Source: Aureispira anguillae
Lineage (GTDB): Bacteria; Bacteroidota; Bacteroidia; Chitinophagales; Saprospiraceae
Direction of reading: 5' to 3'
Length of the DNA: 64,000 nt
Assembly (NCBI RefSeq): GCF_026000115.1
Contig: NZ_AP026867.1
Coordinates: 4,631,001-4,695,000, forward strand
Below the pieces are notes generated by a model. That model searched no databases, was not told the origin of the DNA, and was given only the letters and a program-made list of their open reading frames with translations. Shown here piece by piece: positions 37,551 to 47,438 of the stretch. The position numbers and the translations under genes were made by a program. Every line of letters starts with the position of its first letter. Within the stretch, counting starts at the first letter, position 1.

Positions 37551-39323
37551 ATGGATTTTTTCTCTAAAATCGCTGATTTGCAAGCAGAAATACACAAATT
37601 TATAGCTATCCACAACAACCCTCATGACACCTCCAAACATAACGATCTTGCCAAAAAACTAACTAAACTTGAATCTTCTCTAAAAACTATCGCTTCTACG
37701 AGTGCTCCCAGTAAAACAATTCAACATTCAGTAGGCAAAGGTGGGGTTAATAATTATAAGGATGTATTAGTTGTTCAGGAATTGTTGGGGATAAAAGTAG
37801 ATGGAGACTGTGGTGTCAAAACCAATCTAGCAATCCGCCTTTTTCAACGAAGACTAGGGTTTAAAAAAACGGATGGGCTGATAGAACCCAATGGTATTAC
37901 TTGGAAAAATTTGGTAAAAAAAGCAAGCCCAATTGACGATAGCGAAAATAATTCTAACGATGATGATACTTTATTAACACCTACCTCTACTACACTTAAA
38001 AATTCTGTTGGCAAAAATGGCGTCAACAACCTAGACGATGTGGTTCTCGTTCAGAAATTGCTGGGCTTAAAAACAAACGGTAAATGTGGTCTAAAAACAA
38101 TAAAAGCAATTCGAAATTTTCAAAAAAGCCTTAATTTTAAAAATCTTGATGGCATTATAGAACCCAATGGCATCACTTGGAAACATCTCAATAAATCTGC
38201 TACCACTGATGCTGAAAAAGGGGCAGATTCTAGCCAACTCCCGACTAGAAAAAGTACTGCTTTGATCCAGCAATCGGTTGGATTAGGTGGCGTCAACGCA
38301 TTGGAAGATGTACAAGCAATCCAAAAAATACTAAAAGAAAACTGGGGTTATGCAATTCCTGTAGATGGAAAAATGGACGACAAAACCGTTCAAGCCATTC
38401 GAAAATTCCAATATCGATTTGCTGGAAGTATACAAAATCAAGATTCTAGAATTGATGTAAATGGCAACACATTAAAGTATCTAGTAGGGGATCTAAAACC
38501 AACCATGCCTAAAACAGAAGATGGTATTATTGGTGGCGCAGAATCTCCCTTGGAGAAAAAAATGGCAGAATTTACCAAAGTATTTACAGGAATTCAAATA
38601 GAAGTTAATCCTGGTGAATTTGTCTCTGTTCGCCCACCCTATCACATCAATATTGGTAAACGCTTAAAAAGAGTTCTTGCTGCTCGAAAAGCAAACCCAA
38701 AGGTAAAAAGAGTTATTCTTGGGTTAGGTTTTGGCGGTGGTGTTGGGAAAGCTACCCCTGCACAAATTGAAACATTTCTCGAAAAATGCATCGCTAAAAA
38801 TTTGATTAAAGATAAAACTTCTCAAGGACTACATGAATTTTTATCGACCTATGGCGTAAGCACAGATTGTTCTGGGTTGGCCGTTCAAGCCGCCAATTTT
38901 TTATTGGATGGAGATATGGAACGCCCCAAATTAAGTCAAAGAGGAGAAGAAGTTAAAATTACCAATACAGCAGGAATTCAACAACACCCTAAGGTTGCTA
39001 GTCCCAAACAACTTCGTGCTGGTGATATGATGGTCAATTATAAACGTAAAGGCACCAGTACTTATCATGTGCGAATCATTATTGATGTAGATGAAATAGA
39101 AAACAGCAATGTCCTTGAATTTACAACGGTTGAGTCGGGTAGTTCGAGCGATTTAGGAGATGGTGGAGATGGCGTTGGGCAAAGAAGGTGGAAGTTTCCT
39201 GACAAAACAAAATTTGAAAACATACAAATTTTAAAAGGTAACAATTGGATAAGGGCTAATGCTTCTGATCAGGCTTATACTTATGTTCGCATGAAACAAT
39301 TGGCTCAACTAAAAGATGAATAA
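37551..39323 (+). CDS. Peptidoglycan hydrolase: shared N-terminal module, three PG-binding-like repeats, NlpC/P60-like domain
   Basis: Protein of 590 residues without signal peptide. N-terminal module at about 1-45 (FIAIHNNPHDTSKHNDLAKK) matches the muramidase protein at 34684. Three PG-binding-like repeats follow (about 60-120, 150-210, 240-315) with SVGKNGVNNLDDVVLVQKLL and IEPNGITWK-type motifs. The C-terminal region (about 330-590) holds an NlpC/P60- or CHAP-like cysteine peptidase: Cys440 in STDCSGLAVQAANFL, RAGDMMVNYK, and a His in STYHVRIIIDVDE. It would cut peptide stems or amide bonds, complementing the glycan-cleaving muramidase. The pair seems derived from a common architecture with swapped catalytic domains. 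Confidence 0.86.
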   Translation: MDFFSKIADLQAEIHKFIAIHNNPHDTSKHNDLAKKLTKLESSLKTIASTSAPSKTIQHSVGKGGVNNYKDVLVVQELLGIKVDGDCGVKTNLAIRLFQRRLGFKKTDGLIEPNGITWKNLVKKASPIDDSENNSNDDDTLLTPTSTTLKNSVGKNGVNNLDDVVLVQKLLGLKTNGKCGLKTIKAIRNFQKSLNFKNLDGIIEPNGITWKHLNKSATTDAEKGADSSQLPTRKSTALIQQSVGLGGVNALEDVQAIQKILKENWGYAIPVDGKMDDKTVQAIRKFQYRFAGSIQNQDSRIDVNGNTLKYLVGDLKPTMPKTEDGIIGGAESPLEKKMAEFTKVFTGIQIEVNPGEFVSVRPPYHINIGKRLKRVLAARKANPKVKRVILGLGFGGGVGKATPAQIETFLEKCIAKNLIKDKTSQGLHEFLSTYGVSTDCSGLAVQAANFLLDGDMERPKLSQRGEEVKITNTAGIQQHPKVASPKQLRAGDMMVNYKRKGTSTYHVRIIIDVDEIENSNVLEFTTVESGSSSDLGDGGDGVGQRRWKFPDKTKFENIQILKGNNWIRANASDQAYTYVRMKQLAQLKDE

Positions 39324-39341
39324 TAAAAAGTTGTACAACTT

Positions 39342-39377
39342 AAGTAACTACGCATAATCAATTCTGCGTAGTTACTT
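39342..39377. terminator. Hairpin after the NlpC/P60-like gene
   Basis: Perfect 13-bp inverted repeat AAGTAACTACGCA / TGCGTAGTTACTT (39342-39354, 39365-39377), 10-nt loop, no T-run. It lies between convergent genes, so it may act in both directions. Confidence 0.55.
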
Positions 39378-39429
39378 ACTACCAATTAATATTTAAGCAA
39401 TAGCAGAGCTAAAAACCTATCGAAATCCA

Positions 39430-40353
39430 TTAAGGGGTGCAAATTTCTTTAAAAGCATCTTCTATCCTCTCATATTCAAACTGAAAGCCCTCTTCCTTCA
39501 ATCTAGTTGATACAACCTTTCTGCTTTTGAGCACCAACTCTGTCTGAGTACCAAGAAATACAGCACCTAATTCTAACAATACCTTAGGCATCGGCAAGCC
39601 CCAAGAACGTCCAATTGCCTTACGAAGTTCTGCCATAAAAGATTGATTGGTTACGGGCTGAGGTGCAGCAACATTAATAATTCCAGAAATATGTTCTTTG
39701 CCAATCAAAAAATCTACCACTCTTATAAAGTCACTTAAATGTACCCAGCTAATAAACTGTTGCCCACTCCCCTGTGTTCCTCCTAACCAAAATTTTGTTA
39801 AATTAATCAAATATTCCATTGCTCCACCAGGTTCTTTTCCGATTACAATAGCCGTTCTGAGGGCTATTTTTCGCACAGAAGGGGTTACTGCTGCCATAAA
39901 TTCTTTTTCCCAAGCTTTGCAAATATTCATAGAAAAATCTGTTCCTATCTTTCCATTGTACTCATCATTGGCGGGTATCGCTCCCCTTGTATCTTGATAA
40001 ATAGTTGCAGAACTAGAGTTGAGCCACAACTTGGGAGGATTTGCTGCTTGAGCAATTGCTTTTCCTATGATACGGGTTGAATCGATTCTCGAATCTAAAA
40101 TTTGTTTTTTGTTGGTGGCATTATAACGGCAATTCACCGTTCGTCCTGCCATATTAACAACAACATCTGCTCCTTCCATCACCTTAGCCCAATCGCCTAA
40201 AGTTTTGCCATCCCATTCTAAAAATTGAATACTTCCCTGAGGAGGGTAATAACGACGAGACAATACAAAGACCTCCCAGCCTTTTGTACTAAAATACTGC
40301 GCTAATTGGAGTCCTAGATAACCAGAACCACCAGGTATTACTAATCGAGGCAT
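39430..40353 (-). CDS. TIGR01777 family NAD(P)-dependent epimerase/oxidoreductase
   Basis: Short-chain dehydrogenase-like protein of 307 residues. N-terminal Rossmann motif VIPGGSGYLGLQLAQYF, then ADVVVNMAGRTVNCRY and LNSSSATIYQDT. The C-terminal DUF1731 domain is visible (PMPKVLLELGAVFLGTQTE, then VVSTRLKEEGFQFEY). This combination is typical of the YfcH/TIGR01777 family, whose reaction is not well defined. The Tyr-x3-Lys of classical SDRs is not obvious. Confidence 0.9.
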   Translation of the reverse strand: MPRLVIPGGSGYLGLQLAQYFSTKGWEVFVLSRRYYPPQGSIQFLEWDGKTLGDWAKVMEGADVVVNMAGRTVNCRYNATNKKQILDSRIDSTRIIGKAIAQAANPPKLWLNSSSATIYQDTRGAIPANDEYNGKIGTDFSMNICKAWEKEFMAAVTPSVRKIALRTAIVIGKEPGGAMEYLINLTKFWLGGTQGSGQQFISWVHLSDFIRVVDFLIGKEHISGIINVAAPQPVTNQSFMAELRKAIGRSWGLPMPKVLLELGAVFLGTQTELVLKSRKVVSTRLKEEGFQFEYERIEDAFKEICTP

Positions 40354-40378
40354 TGTTTGATGTTATCGTGAATAAAAA

Positions 40379-40410
40379 AAAGTTGTCGCATAGTTGCGAC
40401 AACTTAAAAA
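40379..40410 (-). terminator. Terminator of the SBBP-repeat gene
   Basis: On the minus strand AAGTTGTCGCA / TGCGACAACTT with a 4-nt loop, followed by a T-run (forward A-run ending 40382). It lies downstream of the minus-strand gene ending at 40531 and before the oxidoreductase start. Confidence 0.85.
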
Positions 40411-40436
40411 TAAAATTTTTATTCTATTAATTTATT

Positions 40437-40476
40437 AGAAGTTATTACGAACTGCACAGCACTCATGAAATAATAG
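40437..40476. repeat. Solo arm of the AGAAGTTATTACGAA repeat family
   Basis: The 40 bases match the reverse complement of the right arm of the element at 24989-25103 with one difference, beginning AGAAGTTATTACGAACTGC and ending ATGAAATAATAG. No matching second arm was found nearby. Confidence 0.6.
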
Positions 40477-40530
40477 GGGTGTATAGGCGAAAATGCAATT
40501 TTTTTTGAAGGTCAAGGAAAATAATCTACC

Positions 40531-42237
40531 TTACTCCTTTTTAACTAGTTTGATTCTTTCTATCCTATTTTCATAAATAACTTCTACGATATAAACGCCT
40601 GCTCCTTCTTTTAATTCCAACTGGTATTGATTGGTTGTAAGGTGTTTTTGAGTAAAAATAGTTTGACCACTTAGATTCAATACTCGAAGCGAAGCCCCTA
40701 TTAAATCATTAGACTTTATCGTTACCCATTCCTTTGATGGATTAGGATAAACACGAGTCGTAGACAATGGTATTTTTTGATTATTTAGATTGGTACTCGT
40801 GTTTAATTTTTGGATAAAAATATCAAAATTGTCAACAGCAGTTCTATTGACCACTCCCACTCCAGGGTCAAAATCTACAGTGTATTTAAACCCTCCAATC
40901 GTATAAACTCCACCATTCCCATCTACAGCAATTCCTTTTCCAGTATCGTAATTATTTCCGCCTATGCCCTTCACCCAGACCAAATTGCCCATACTGTCCA
41001 ATTTTTGAGTAAAAACATCAAAGTATGTAGCCGTCAAGTTTGTCGTTCCTCCATTCGGGTCAAAATCTACTGTACTACTAAACGCTCCTGTTAGATATAG
41101 GTTATCTGAAGCGTCTATTGCAAAATCACTGCCCCAACTACTTCCATAGCCGCCCATATTTTTTGCCCATATCAGATTGCCGTTAGGATTTAATTTTTGA
41201 ATAAATATCCCAGACCCACTGCTTACTGTAGATAAATTGGTAACTCCCGCTCCAGGGTCAAAATCGACCGTCCCCGCAAAATATCCCGTTGTATAGATGT
41301 TATTAGCTCCATCTACAATAATTCCATTCGCTCTATCGTCATCTATTCCACCAATGCTATTCCCCCAAACTAAATTGCCTGCAGTGTCCAATTTTTGTAC
41401 AAATCCATCATATCCCCCTACTGTATTCACATTGTTCACTCCGCTATTAGGGTCAAGATCTATTGTCCCTATAAAATACCCCGACGTATAGATATTTCCT
41501 CCTGCATCCACATCAATATCATTAGCATCACTGTCATTCGTTCCTTCCATATTTTTTACCCATATTAAATGGCCGTTAGGATTTAGTTTTAATACAAATG
41601 CACTATAAGAAGGAGAAGATAAATTAAAAACTCCTGCATCAGGATCAAAATCTGTTGTTCCTTTAAAGTTACCAGCTATATAAATATTATTGGAATGGTC
41701 CACAACAATAGATCTCCCATTATCATAAGAACTTCCCCCCATTGATTTTGCCCAAATAAAGTTACCTGCTGCATCTAGCTTCAAGACAAAGATGTCAACC
41801 GCTCCTTTAGATATTAAAGGAAACGTATTGGCACTAGGATCAAAATCGACCGTATCTCTAAAGGTTCCTGTAATATAAACAGCTCCCTGCTGATCAACGG
41901 CTATAGCCTCACCGATATCCCAACCTGAGCCACCAACATTTTTTGCCCAGAGTAAGTTGCCTGTTGCATCTAATTTCTGGATAAATATATCACTCCCCCC
42001 ATTAGCTGTTAAATTTGTTGTTCCGCTGGTTGGATCAGCATCTATTGTTTCATGAAAATAACCAGTAGCATAAACATTTCCGATAGCATCAACAGCAATA
42101 TCATTTCCCATATCCATCCTATTGCTCCCCATTGCAACAACCCATTCAAATGACTGAGCCATAGCATTATGACTCATTATAAAACAGAATATAGTTAGTA
42201 AATAATAGTTTTGAACTGTAAATTTAGTGCAATTCAT
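40531..42237 (-). CDS. T9SS type A sorting-domain protein with SBBP repeats
   Basis: Secreted or surface protein of 568 residues: signal peptide (about 1-28, ending NAMAQ), about eight SBBP/propeller repeats of roughly 58 residues (pattern KLDATGNLLWAKNVGG, then GIAVDGNGGVYTIGGF and TVDFDPG), and a C-terminal type A sorting domain (RVYPNPSKEWVTIKS, ending ERIKLVKKE) that directs export through the type IX system. Function beyond beta-propeller-like display is unknown. Confidence 0.9.
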   Translation of the reverse strand: MNCTKFTVQNYYLLTIFCFIMSHNAMAQSFEWVVAMGSNRMDMGNDIAVDAIGNVYATGYFHETIDADPTSGTTNLTANGGSDIFIQKLDATGNLLWAKNVGGSGWDIGEAIAVDQQGAVYITGTFRDTVDFDPSANTFPLISKGAVDIFVLKLDAAGNFIWAKSMGGSSYDNGRSIVVDHSNNIYIAGNFKGTTDFDPDAGVFNLSSPSYSAFVLKLNPNGHLIWVKNMEGTNDSDANDIDVDAGGNIYTSGYFIGTIDLDPNSGVNNVNTVGGYDGFVQKLDTAGNLVWGNSIGGIDDDRANGIIVDGANNIYTTGYFAGTVDFDPGAGVTNLSTVSSGSGIFIQKLNPNGNLIWAKNMGGYGSSWGSDFAIDASDNLYLTGAFSSTVDFDPNGGTTNLTATYFDVFTQKLDSMGNLVWVKGIGGNNYDTGKGIAVDGNGGVYTIGGFKYTVDFDPGVGVVNRTAVDNFDIFIQKLNTSTNLNNQKIPLSTTRVYPNPSKEWVTIKSNDLIGASLRVLNLSGQTIFTQKHLTTNQYQLELKEGAGVYIVEVIYENRIERIKLVKKE

Positions 42238-42465
42238 TTTTAGGTATTTTTTAATTTATAAAGCAATTCTCATAATTCGAGACAACTTTAAATTTAGGGC
42301 AATTAATCCCCCAAATCAAATTAAAAAAATAGCTTTGTGGCAATAAAACAAGTTAATTGATTCAATAAACATTTAATTATCAAATCCTTAATCACAAAGA
42401 AGTGATAAAATTTAACATAAAAAATAAAGTAATATTTCTTTTCGGCACCATCGCACTCCCCACTT

Positions 42466-42507
42466 AGTAAAAAAAAAGTAGCAACACGATTTAGTGTCAC
42501 TACTTTA
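42466..42507 (-). terminator. Terminator of the 1629-residue surface protein gene
   Basis: On the minus strand AAAGTAGTGACAC / GTGTTGCTACTTT followed by a run of T (forward A-run at 42469-42477). Confidence 0.85.
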
Positions 42508-42548
42508 TAACGTTATATTAAGAGCCCTAAGTCTCTATAATTCATTCA

Positions 42549-45500
42549 TTACTGTTTGATAAATTCTTGTATAATACGCTCTTTATTATCCAATTCGATA
42601 GAAAGAATATACACAGCAGGAGCCAATTGATCAACCTCAATTTCTAAGGTTTGATAAGCTTGTACACCAACACTAAATGCTTGCATTACTTGTCCTGTTA
42701 CCGTTCTAATTTCAACTTTGGCAGATGCTGTATTCCTTGGCAATTCATTAAAACGAACATTTAATTCACTATAAACAGGATTAGGATAGATAAATGCATC
42801 AATGTTATTATTGTTTTTGATGCTTTTTCCTTCTACTGCTTTAATTTTTGAATAAGTAATGGTTCCATCAAAATCAACCTGTCTGAGGCGATAATAACTA
42901 ACCCCAGAATAGCTATTCTCATCTACCAATTGATAGTTGGTAATGCTGACTGTATTTCCAAGACCTTCAAGATAGCCAACTTCCTTAAATTCTGTTTCTG
43001 TTGCCAACATTCTTTCAATAAAGAAACCTTGGTTATTGATTTCGGTTGCTGTTGACCAGCTTAATTTAACTTTATCAGCATTTAATCGATCCGCTTCAAA
43101 ACGCATCAATTCTACTGGCAAATCAGAATTAGAATTATTGTTTGCTAATACAATTTGCGAGAAACTATTGATATTATTGGTTGCATTATAGCTAATCATG
43201 GCATTGGTTCCTGCACTTGCATTATCGGCACCGCCAAAAGAAGTACCCCACGTTGGTCCAAAGGCATTGTCAGCACGTTTGTACAATTGTAAAGGAGAAC
43301 TTGCCTGTGCCAATCCAGCATCTAAAGGAGATACATAACTTAAACGATTAAAAGTAATATCTACCAATGGATCGAATGTCATATTGGTACCATAGTTTTT
43401 CACTACAAAATATTCATTGTCTACATCCGTTCCGATAGCCTCCCAACCATGTGGTTTTTCTGTTTCTAATCTAGAAATAACAATTTCTCCATTGGGTGTA
43501 TTTGCACCAAATTCGATAGAAACACTTGTATTAGGGAAATTATATAAGCCCCCTGCTCCAATAGTAACCCGATCAGACGTACCACCAGCTACAGCTACCT
43601 CAGAAGGCATATAATCTGCTGCTGCTACATTTATAGTCGTTCCATTATTCGTTCCCAATGCATCCTTCACCCCACCTGCTGTACCAGCAGGATCATCATT
43701 ATTAAACTGATAATAGGCTACTAATCCTGTTTCATTTCCTTTAAGAGTCAAATGCATGTTTTCACGAATTTCAGCTTCTGTCCTAACGGTACTCCAAATG
43801 CGTACCTCATCAAGACCTCCTCCATAAGCTACATTGGTTGTAAGACCAAAATTTCCAATTACCGTATTAGCATTTTGAATAGCATTAGCATCACTACCTG
43901 TTCCATTCACAACACCATCTATATATAAGTTTATTGCTCCTGTACTAGCACGTGTAATGGCTATATGATGCCAATTACCATCATTTATATTGGCTCCTGT
44001 CGATGTTGCTGCTATTACTCCAGCTTTCCAATAAACCAACTCACCAGTTGTTGTTCTAAGCCCAAATCTTATCGAGTTTGATGAGCTCTGATATTGTGTG
44101 ATAATTCCTCCATCATTGGTTGTCGTTTTTATCCAAGCACTAATACTAAAATCTTGAACGCCTGTAGTTGGCAATAAAGCGGCTCCCAAATCAATCCGAT
44201 CATCAACACCATCAAAATTATACATATTACCACGCACATCAGAAATTTCATTTTCAGACTCCTGTACCACCATAAACTGTCCTGTCAAACTAATTTTGGT
44301 AAATCTAGCCGTCGTAGCTGTTATGCTCTGTGCTGTAGCAATTTTTGTCCAAATGGCTCCACTGCTTGCGGTACGATAATATAAGCTGTATTTAGTAGGG
44401 TCTGTACTGGTAAAAGTAGCCGCAGGGAACGTAAAGGTATAATTAACCAATTGAGTTTCTGTTGCCAAGGACTTATTCACCGTCCACATTGGATTTTGAA
44501 TGATAGTTGTTCCACTAACCCCTCCAATTGCATTGGGAGCAAATGCTTGATAAGTAACCGTAAAATCCTCCGCACCAGAATGAGCCAAGAAATCTAAGCT
44601 TGCATTAGCATTGGTAAAGGCATGGGTACTTACCCCTGCTAGAACATTAATCGTTTGGCTATTAGAAGTTCCACCTGCATCATTTCCAACATTCACATTA
44701 GAAGTTACCCAGTCGGTTGCAGGATCCATATTGGTTAAGGTACCATTATTGCCTTGCCCCGAATGATCTGCTAAGGTACTAGAGCCTGTCCCATCATTCA
44801 TTTGGTAATAAGCAACTAAGCCCGCAGGGCAATCTTTTAGGGTCAGATGCATATTTTCACGAATTTCAGTTGCAGTACGAGCAGTAGACCATATACGAAC
44901 TTCATCCATTTGTCCATTCAGATAATTTCCTCCTGCCCATGCTCCAATCTTAACAGTAGAAGTACTAACATCTATAACACCAGTTTGAGCAATAGAGTTT
45001 CGCTCAATACCATTGACATAAATCTTCATATTCGTTCCATCATAAGTACCTACAATATGGTACCACAATCCAACGCTAATTGAGCTACCTGCTCCACAGA
45101 CCTGCCAACCTGCCCCCAAATCTAGATGGAAATTAGGCTCTCCATTAATTAATTGTAGAGAATAGGAATCATCAAAAGCCACATCTCCAAATTTGGTAAT
45201 AATTTTTTGATCTCCAGTCACATTATCCACTTTCACCCAAGCTTCCAAAGTGATATTTGTGGTTATATTCAAAGCAGCAGGATTACCAGCAGTTATAAAA
45301 TCATCAGTACCATCAAAATCCAAAACATCCCCTCGTACAATATCTTTAGTTGGAGCGGTATAGGTACCATCAAAAGGACTTCCCATATCACCTGTTGTAG
45401 ATGTCATAACATTAGGATCAGCGGTTGTATTGTTATTTTCGTAGCCCAATGTCCCCGTAGCAGGATCATTCCCTGTACGATCAACTCCTGGGCTAGCTTT

Positions 45501-47438
45501 TGATCCCCAAATAGAATTTGTAAATGTAGGGGCATCCGTATAATGAGCAGCAATTCCTGATGCATCATCATTTTGATAAGCAACCGACCAAACTATATTA
45601 TTGCTAGCATCTCTGATAATAATTTCGTCTGTACCATTTGATAAGGTTAAACCAGCAACTTCAAAAACATTCATACTAGGACAACCGCCAAGCCATTGCG
45701 TCTGAAAAGCTGCTTTGTTCTTAGCAATAATCACATATCCTCCAGCAGGAATAACAAAGCTATTCGTCGTAATTAAATCGTTGTCTACATCCTCATCCTG
45801 TATTCTCCAATTTTGAATATCTACAGGACTAGCACCAAAATTATATAATTCAACCCATTCATCCGTAGCATCATTCCCACTAGGATTGGTTATCCATTCT
45901 GTAATGGCAATCGTTGCAACGCCTGTACCACGTACAGCAAAATCATAAGCTGCTTCATTGGCATCGTTATTATTCACCGTAACGGTAGCATCTCGAACAC
46001 CAACTGCTCCAGGTGTAAACGTTACCGTAAAAGTTGCTGTAGCTCCCGCTGTTATATTAGCAGGAAGCGTTATCCCTCCTATTACAAAATCTCCTGAATG
46101 GGTTCCTGACATGGCAATAGAAGCAACATTCAACGTACCTGTCCCTGCTGTGTTATCAATTGTAAAAGTATGCACATCATTATTACCTGTCGTTACGCTT
46201 CCAAAATCCGTATCGTCTGTTGTGCTTGGTGTGGCATCTCCATCTACAATAGAAACACTATTACCAATCAAATCTATTTCTGGATTCGCAATTCCCGTTC
46301 CTTGTACCGCATAGTCGTAAGCAGCTTCATCTGCATCATCACTATTAACCGTTACGGTAGCCGTTCTAAGACCTGCTGCTGCGGGGGTAAACGTTACCGT
46401 AAAGGTTGTACTGGCTCCTGCTGCCACGGCTGCTGGCAAGGTGATACCTCCTACGACAAAATCTCCTGAATGCGTCCCAGACACAGCAATAGAAGCAACA
46501 TTTAACGTAGCCGTTCCTGCTGCATTGTCTATTGTAAAGGTATGTACATCATTGCTTCCTAAATTGACGTTACCAAAATCCGTATCGTCTGTTGTACTTG
46601 GCGTGACATCTCCATCTGCGATAGAAACACTATTACCAATCAAATCTATTTCTGGAGCTGCAATTCCCGTTCCTTGTACCGCATAGTCATAAGCAGCTTC
46701 ATCTGCATCATCACTATTAACCGTTACGGTAGCCGTTCTAAGACCTGCTGTTGCGGGAGTAAAGGTTATCGTAAAGGTTGTACTTCCTCCTGCCGCCACA
46801 ACTGCTGGCAAGGTGATACCTCCTACGACAAAATCTCCTGAATGCGTCCCCGTCACGGTTATTGTACTAACATTTAACGCAGCCGTTCCTGCTGTATTGT
46901 CGATTGTAAAGGTATGCACATCATTGCCTCCTAAATTGACATTACCAAAATCCGTATCGTCTGTTGTACTTGGCGTGGCATCTCCATCTGCGATAGAAAC
47001 ACTATTACCAATCAAATCTATTTCTGGACCTCCTGATGATACCGTACTTTGTACATTTCCAGTCCAAGTTGTTAAAGCTTGACCACCACAAGGACCTTGT
47101 GCAACCCATGTTCCTAAAGTCAAATCAGGTGGATCGGGAAAAGAAGCGGTTGTGTTAGCATATAATACATTAGGGTAAGAAGCACCGCCATTGGTACTCA
47201 ACTGTATCTCCCATTGGGTGCCAGTCCAAATAACTCTAAAAGCACAGGTACCTGCACTACAAGGAGTCCCTGGCAACGTGTTTACATAAGTGTTTCTAGT
47301 TCCAACAGTTCCTGCAAGGTTTAAGGTTATAGGATACCCTGCTGCTATAGAACCATTACACCCTGTGTAAGAAATCTGTGTTGATCCATACTGCTGAAAA
47401 CACAACAGTAATAGAAGTGTACATAAAATCTGTTTCAT
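42549..47438 (-). CDS. Giant T9SS surface protein with HYDIN-like, lamin-tail and LamG domains
   Basis: Protein of 1629 residues. Signal peptide (about 1-20); an N-terminal Cys-containing domain (about 22-130); three choice-of-anchor D (HYDIN/ASPM-like) repeats of 124 residues (about 137-508, each starting EIDLIGNSVSI); a lamin-tail domain (about 510-650, ITEWITNPSGNDATDEWVEL); two LamG/concanavalin-type domains (about 715-880 and 1070-1230, each with WHHIAITR- or WYHIVGTYDGTN-type and DEVRIWSTARTATEIREN motifs); C-terminal repeat-free region and a type A sorting domain (FIYPNPVYSELNVRF to the end). Probably an adhesin or matrix protein bound to the cell surface; ligand unknown. Confidence 0.9.
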   Translation of the reverse strand: MKQILCTLLLLLCFQQYGSTQISYTGCNGSIAAGYPITLNLAGTVGTRNTYVNTLPGTPCSAGTCAFRVIWTGTQWEIQLSTNGGASYPNVLYANTTASFPDPPDLTLGTWVAQGPCGGQALTTWTGNVQSTVSSGGPEIDLIGNSVSIADGDATPSTTDDTDFGNVNLGGNDVHTFTIDNTAGTAALNVSTITVTGTHSGDFVVGGITLPAVVAAGGSTTFTITFTPATAGLRTATVTVNSDDADEAAYDYAVQGTGIAAPEIDLIGNSVSIADGDVTPSTTDDTDFGNVNLGSNDVHTFTIDNAAGTATLNVASIAVSGTHSGDFVVGGITLPAAVAAGASTTFTVTFTPAAAGLRTATVTVNSDDADEAAYDYAVQGTGIANPEIDLIGNSVSIVDGDATPSTTDDTDFGSVTTGNNDVHTFTIDNTAGTGTLNVASIAMSGTHSGDFVIGGITLPANITAGATATFTVTFTPGAVGVRDATVTVNNNDANEAAYDFAVRGTGVATIAITEWITNPSGNDATDEWVELYNFGASPVDIQNWRIQDEDVDNDLITTNSFVIPAGGYVIIAKNKAAFQTQWLGGCPSMNVFEVAGLTLSNGTDEIIIRDASNNIVWSVAYQNDDASGIAAHYTDAPTFTNSIWGSKASPGVDRTGNDPATGTLGYENNNTTADPNVMTSTTGDMGSPFDGTYTAPTKDIVRGDVLDFDGTDDFITAGNPAALNITTNITLEAWVKVDNVTGDQKIITKFGDVAFDDSYSLQLINGEPNFHLDLGAGWQVCGAGSSISVGLWYHIVGTYDGTNMKIYVNGIERNSIAQTGVIDVSTSTVKIGAWAGGNYLNGQMDEVRIWSTARTATEIRENMHLTLKDCPAGLVAYYQMNDGTGSSTLADHSGQGNNGTLTNMDPATDWVTSNVNVGNDAGGTSNSQTINVLAGVSTHAFTNANASLDFLAHSGAEDFTVTYQAFAPNAIGGVSGTTIIQNPMWTVNKSLATETQLVNYTFTFPAATFTSTDPTKYSLYYRTASSGAIWTKIATAQSITATTARFTKISLTGQFMVVQESENEISDVRGNMYNFDGVDDRIDLGAALLPTTGVQDFSISAWIKTTTNDGGIITQYQSSSNSIRFGLRTTTGELVYWKAGVIAATSTGANINDGNWHHIAITRASTGAINLYIDGVVNGTGSDANAIQNANTVIGNFGLTTNVAYGGGLDEVRIWSTVRTEAEIRENMHLTLKGNETGLVAYYQFNNDDPAGTAGGVKDALGTNNGTTINVAAADYMPSEVAVAGGTSDRVTIGAGGLYNFPNTSVSIEFGANTPNGEIVISRLETEKPHGWEAIGTDVDNEYFVVKNYGTNMTFDPLVDITFNRLSYVSPLDAGLAQASSPLQLYKRADNAFGPTWGTSFGGADNASAGTNAMISYNATNNINSFSQIVLANNNSNSDLPVELMRFEADRLNADKVKLSWSTATEINNQGFFIERMLATETEFKEVGYLEGLGNTVSITNYQLVDENSYSGVSYYRLRQVDFDGTITYSKIKAVEGKSIKNNNNIDAFIYPNPVYSELNVRFNELPRNTASAKVEIRTVTGQVMQAFSVGVQAYQTLEIEVDQLAPAVYILSIELDNKERIIQEFIKQ
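45910..47035 (-). repeat. Tandem 372-bp repeats in the surface protein gene
   Basis: Three copies with a 372-bp (124-codon) period: the sequence AATCTATTTCTGG recurs at 46271, 46643 and 47015. The two upstream-most copies (46270-47020) are the most alike, suggesting recent unequal exchange. Confidence 0.85.
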
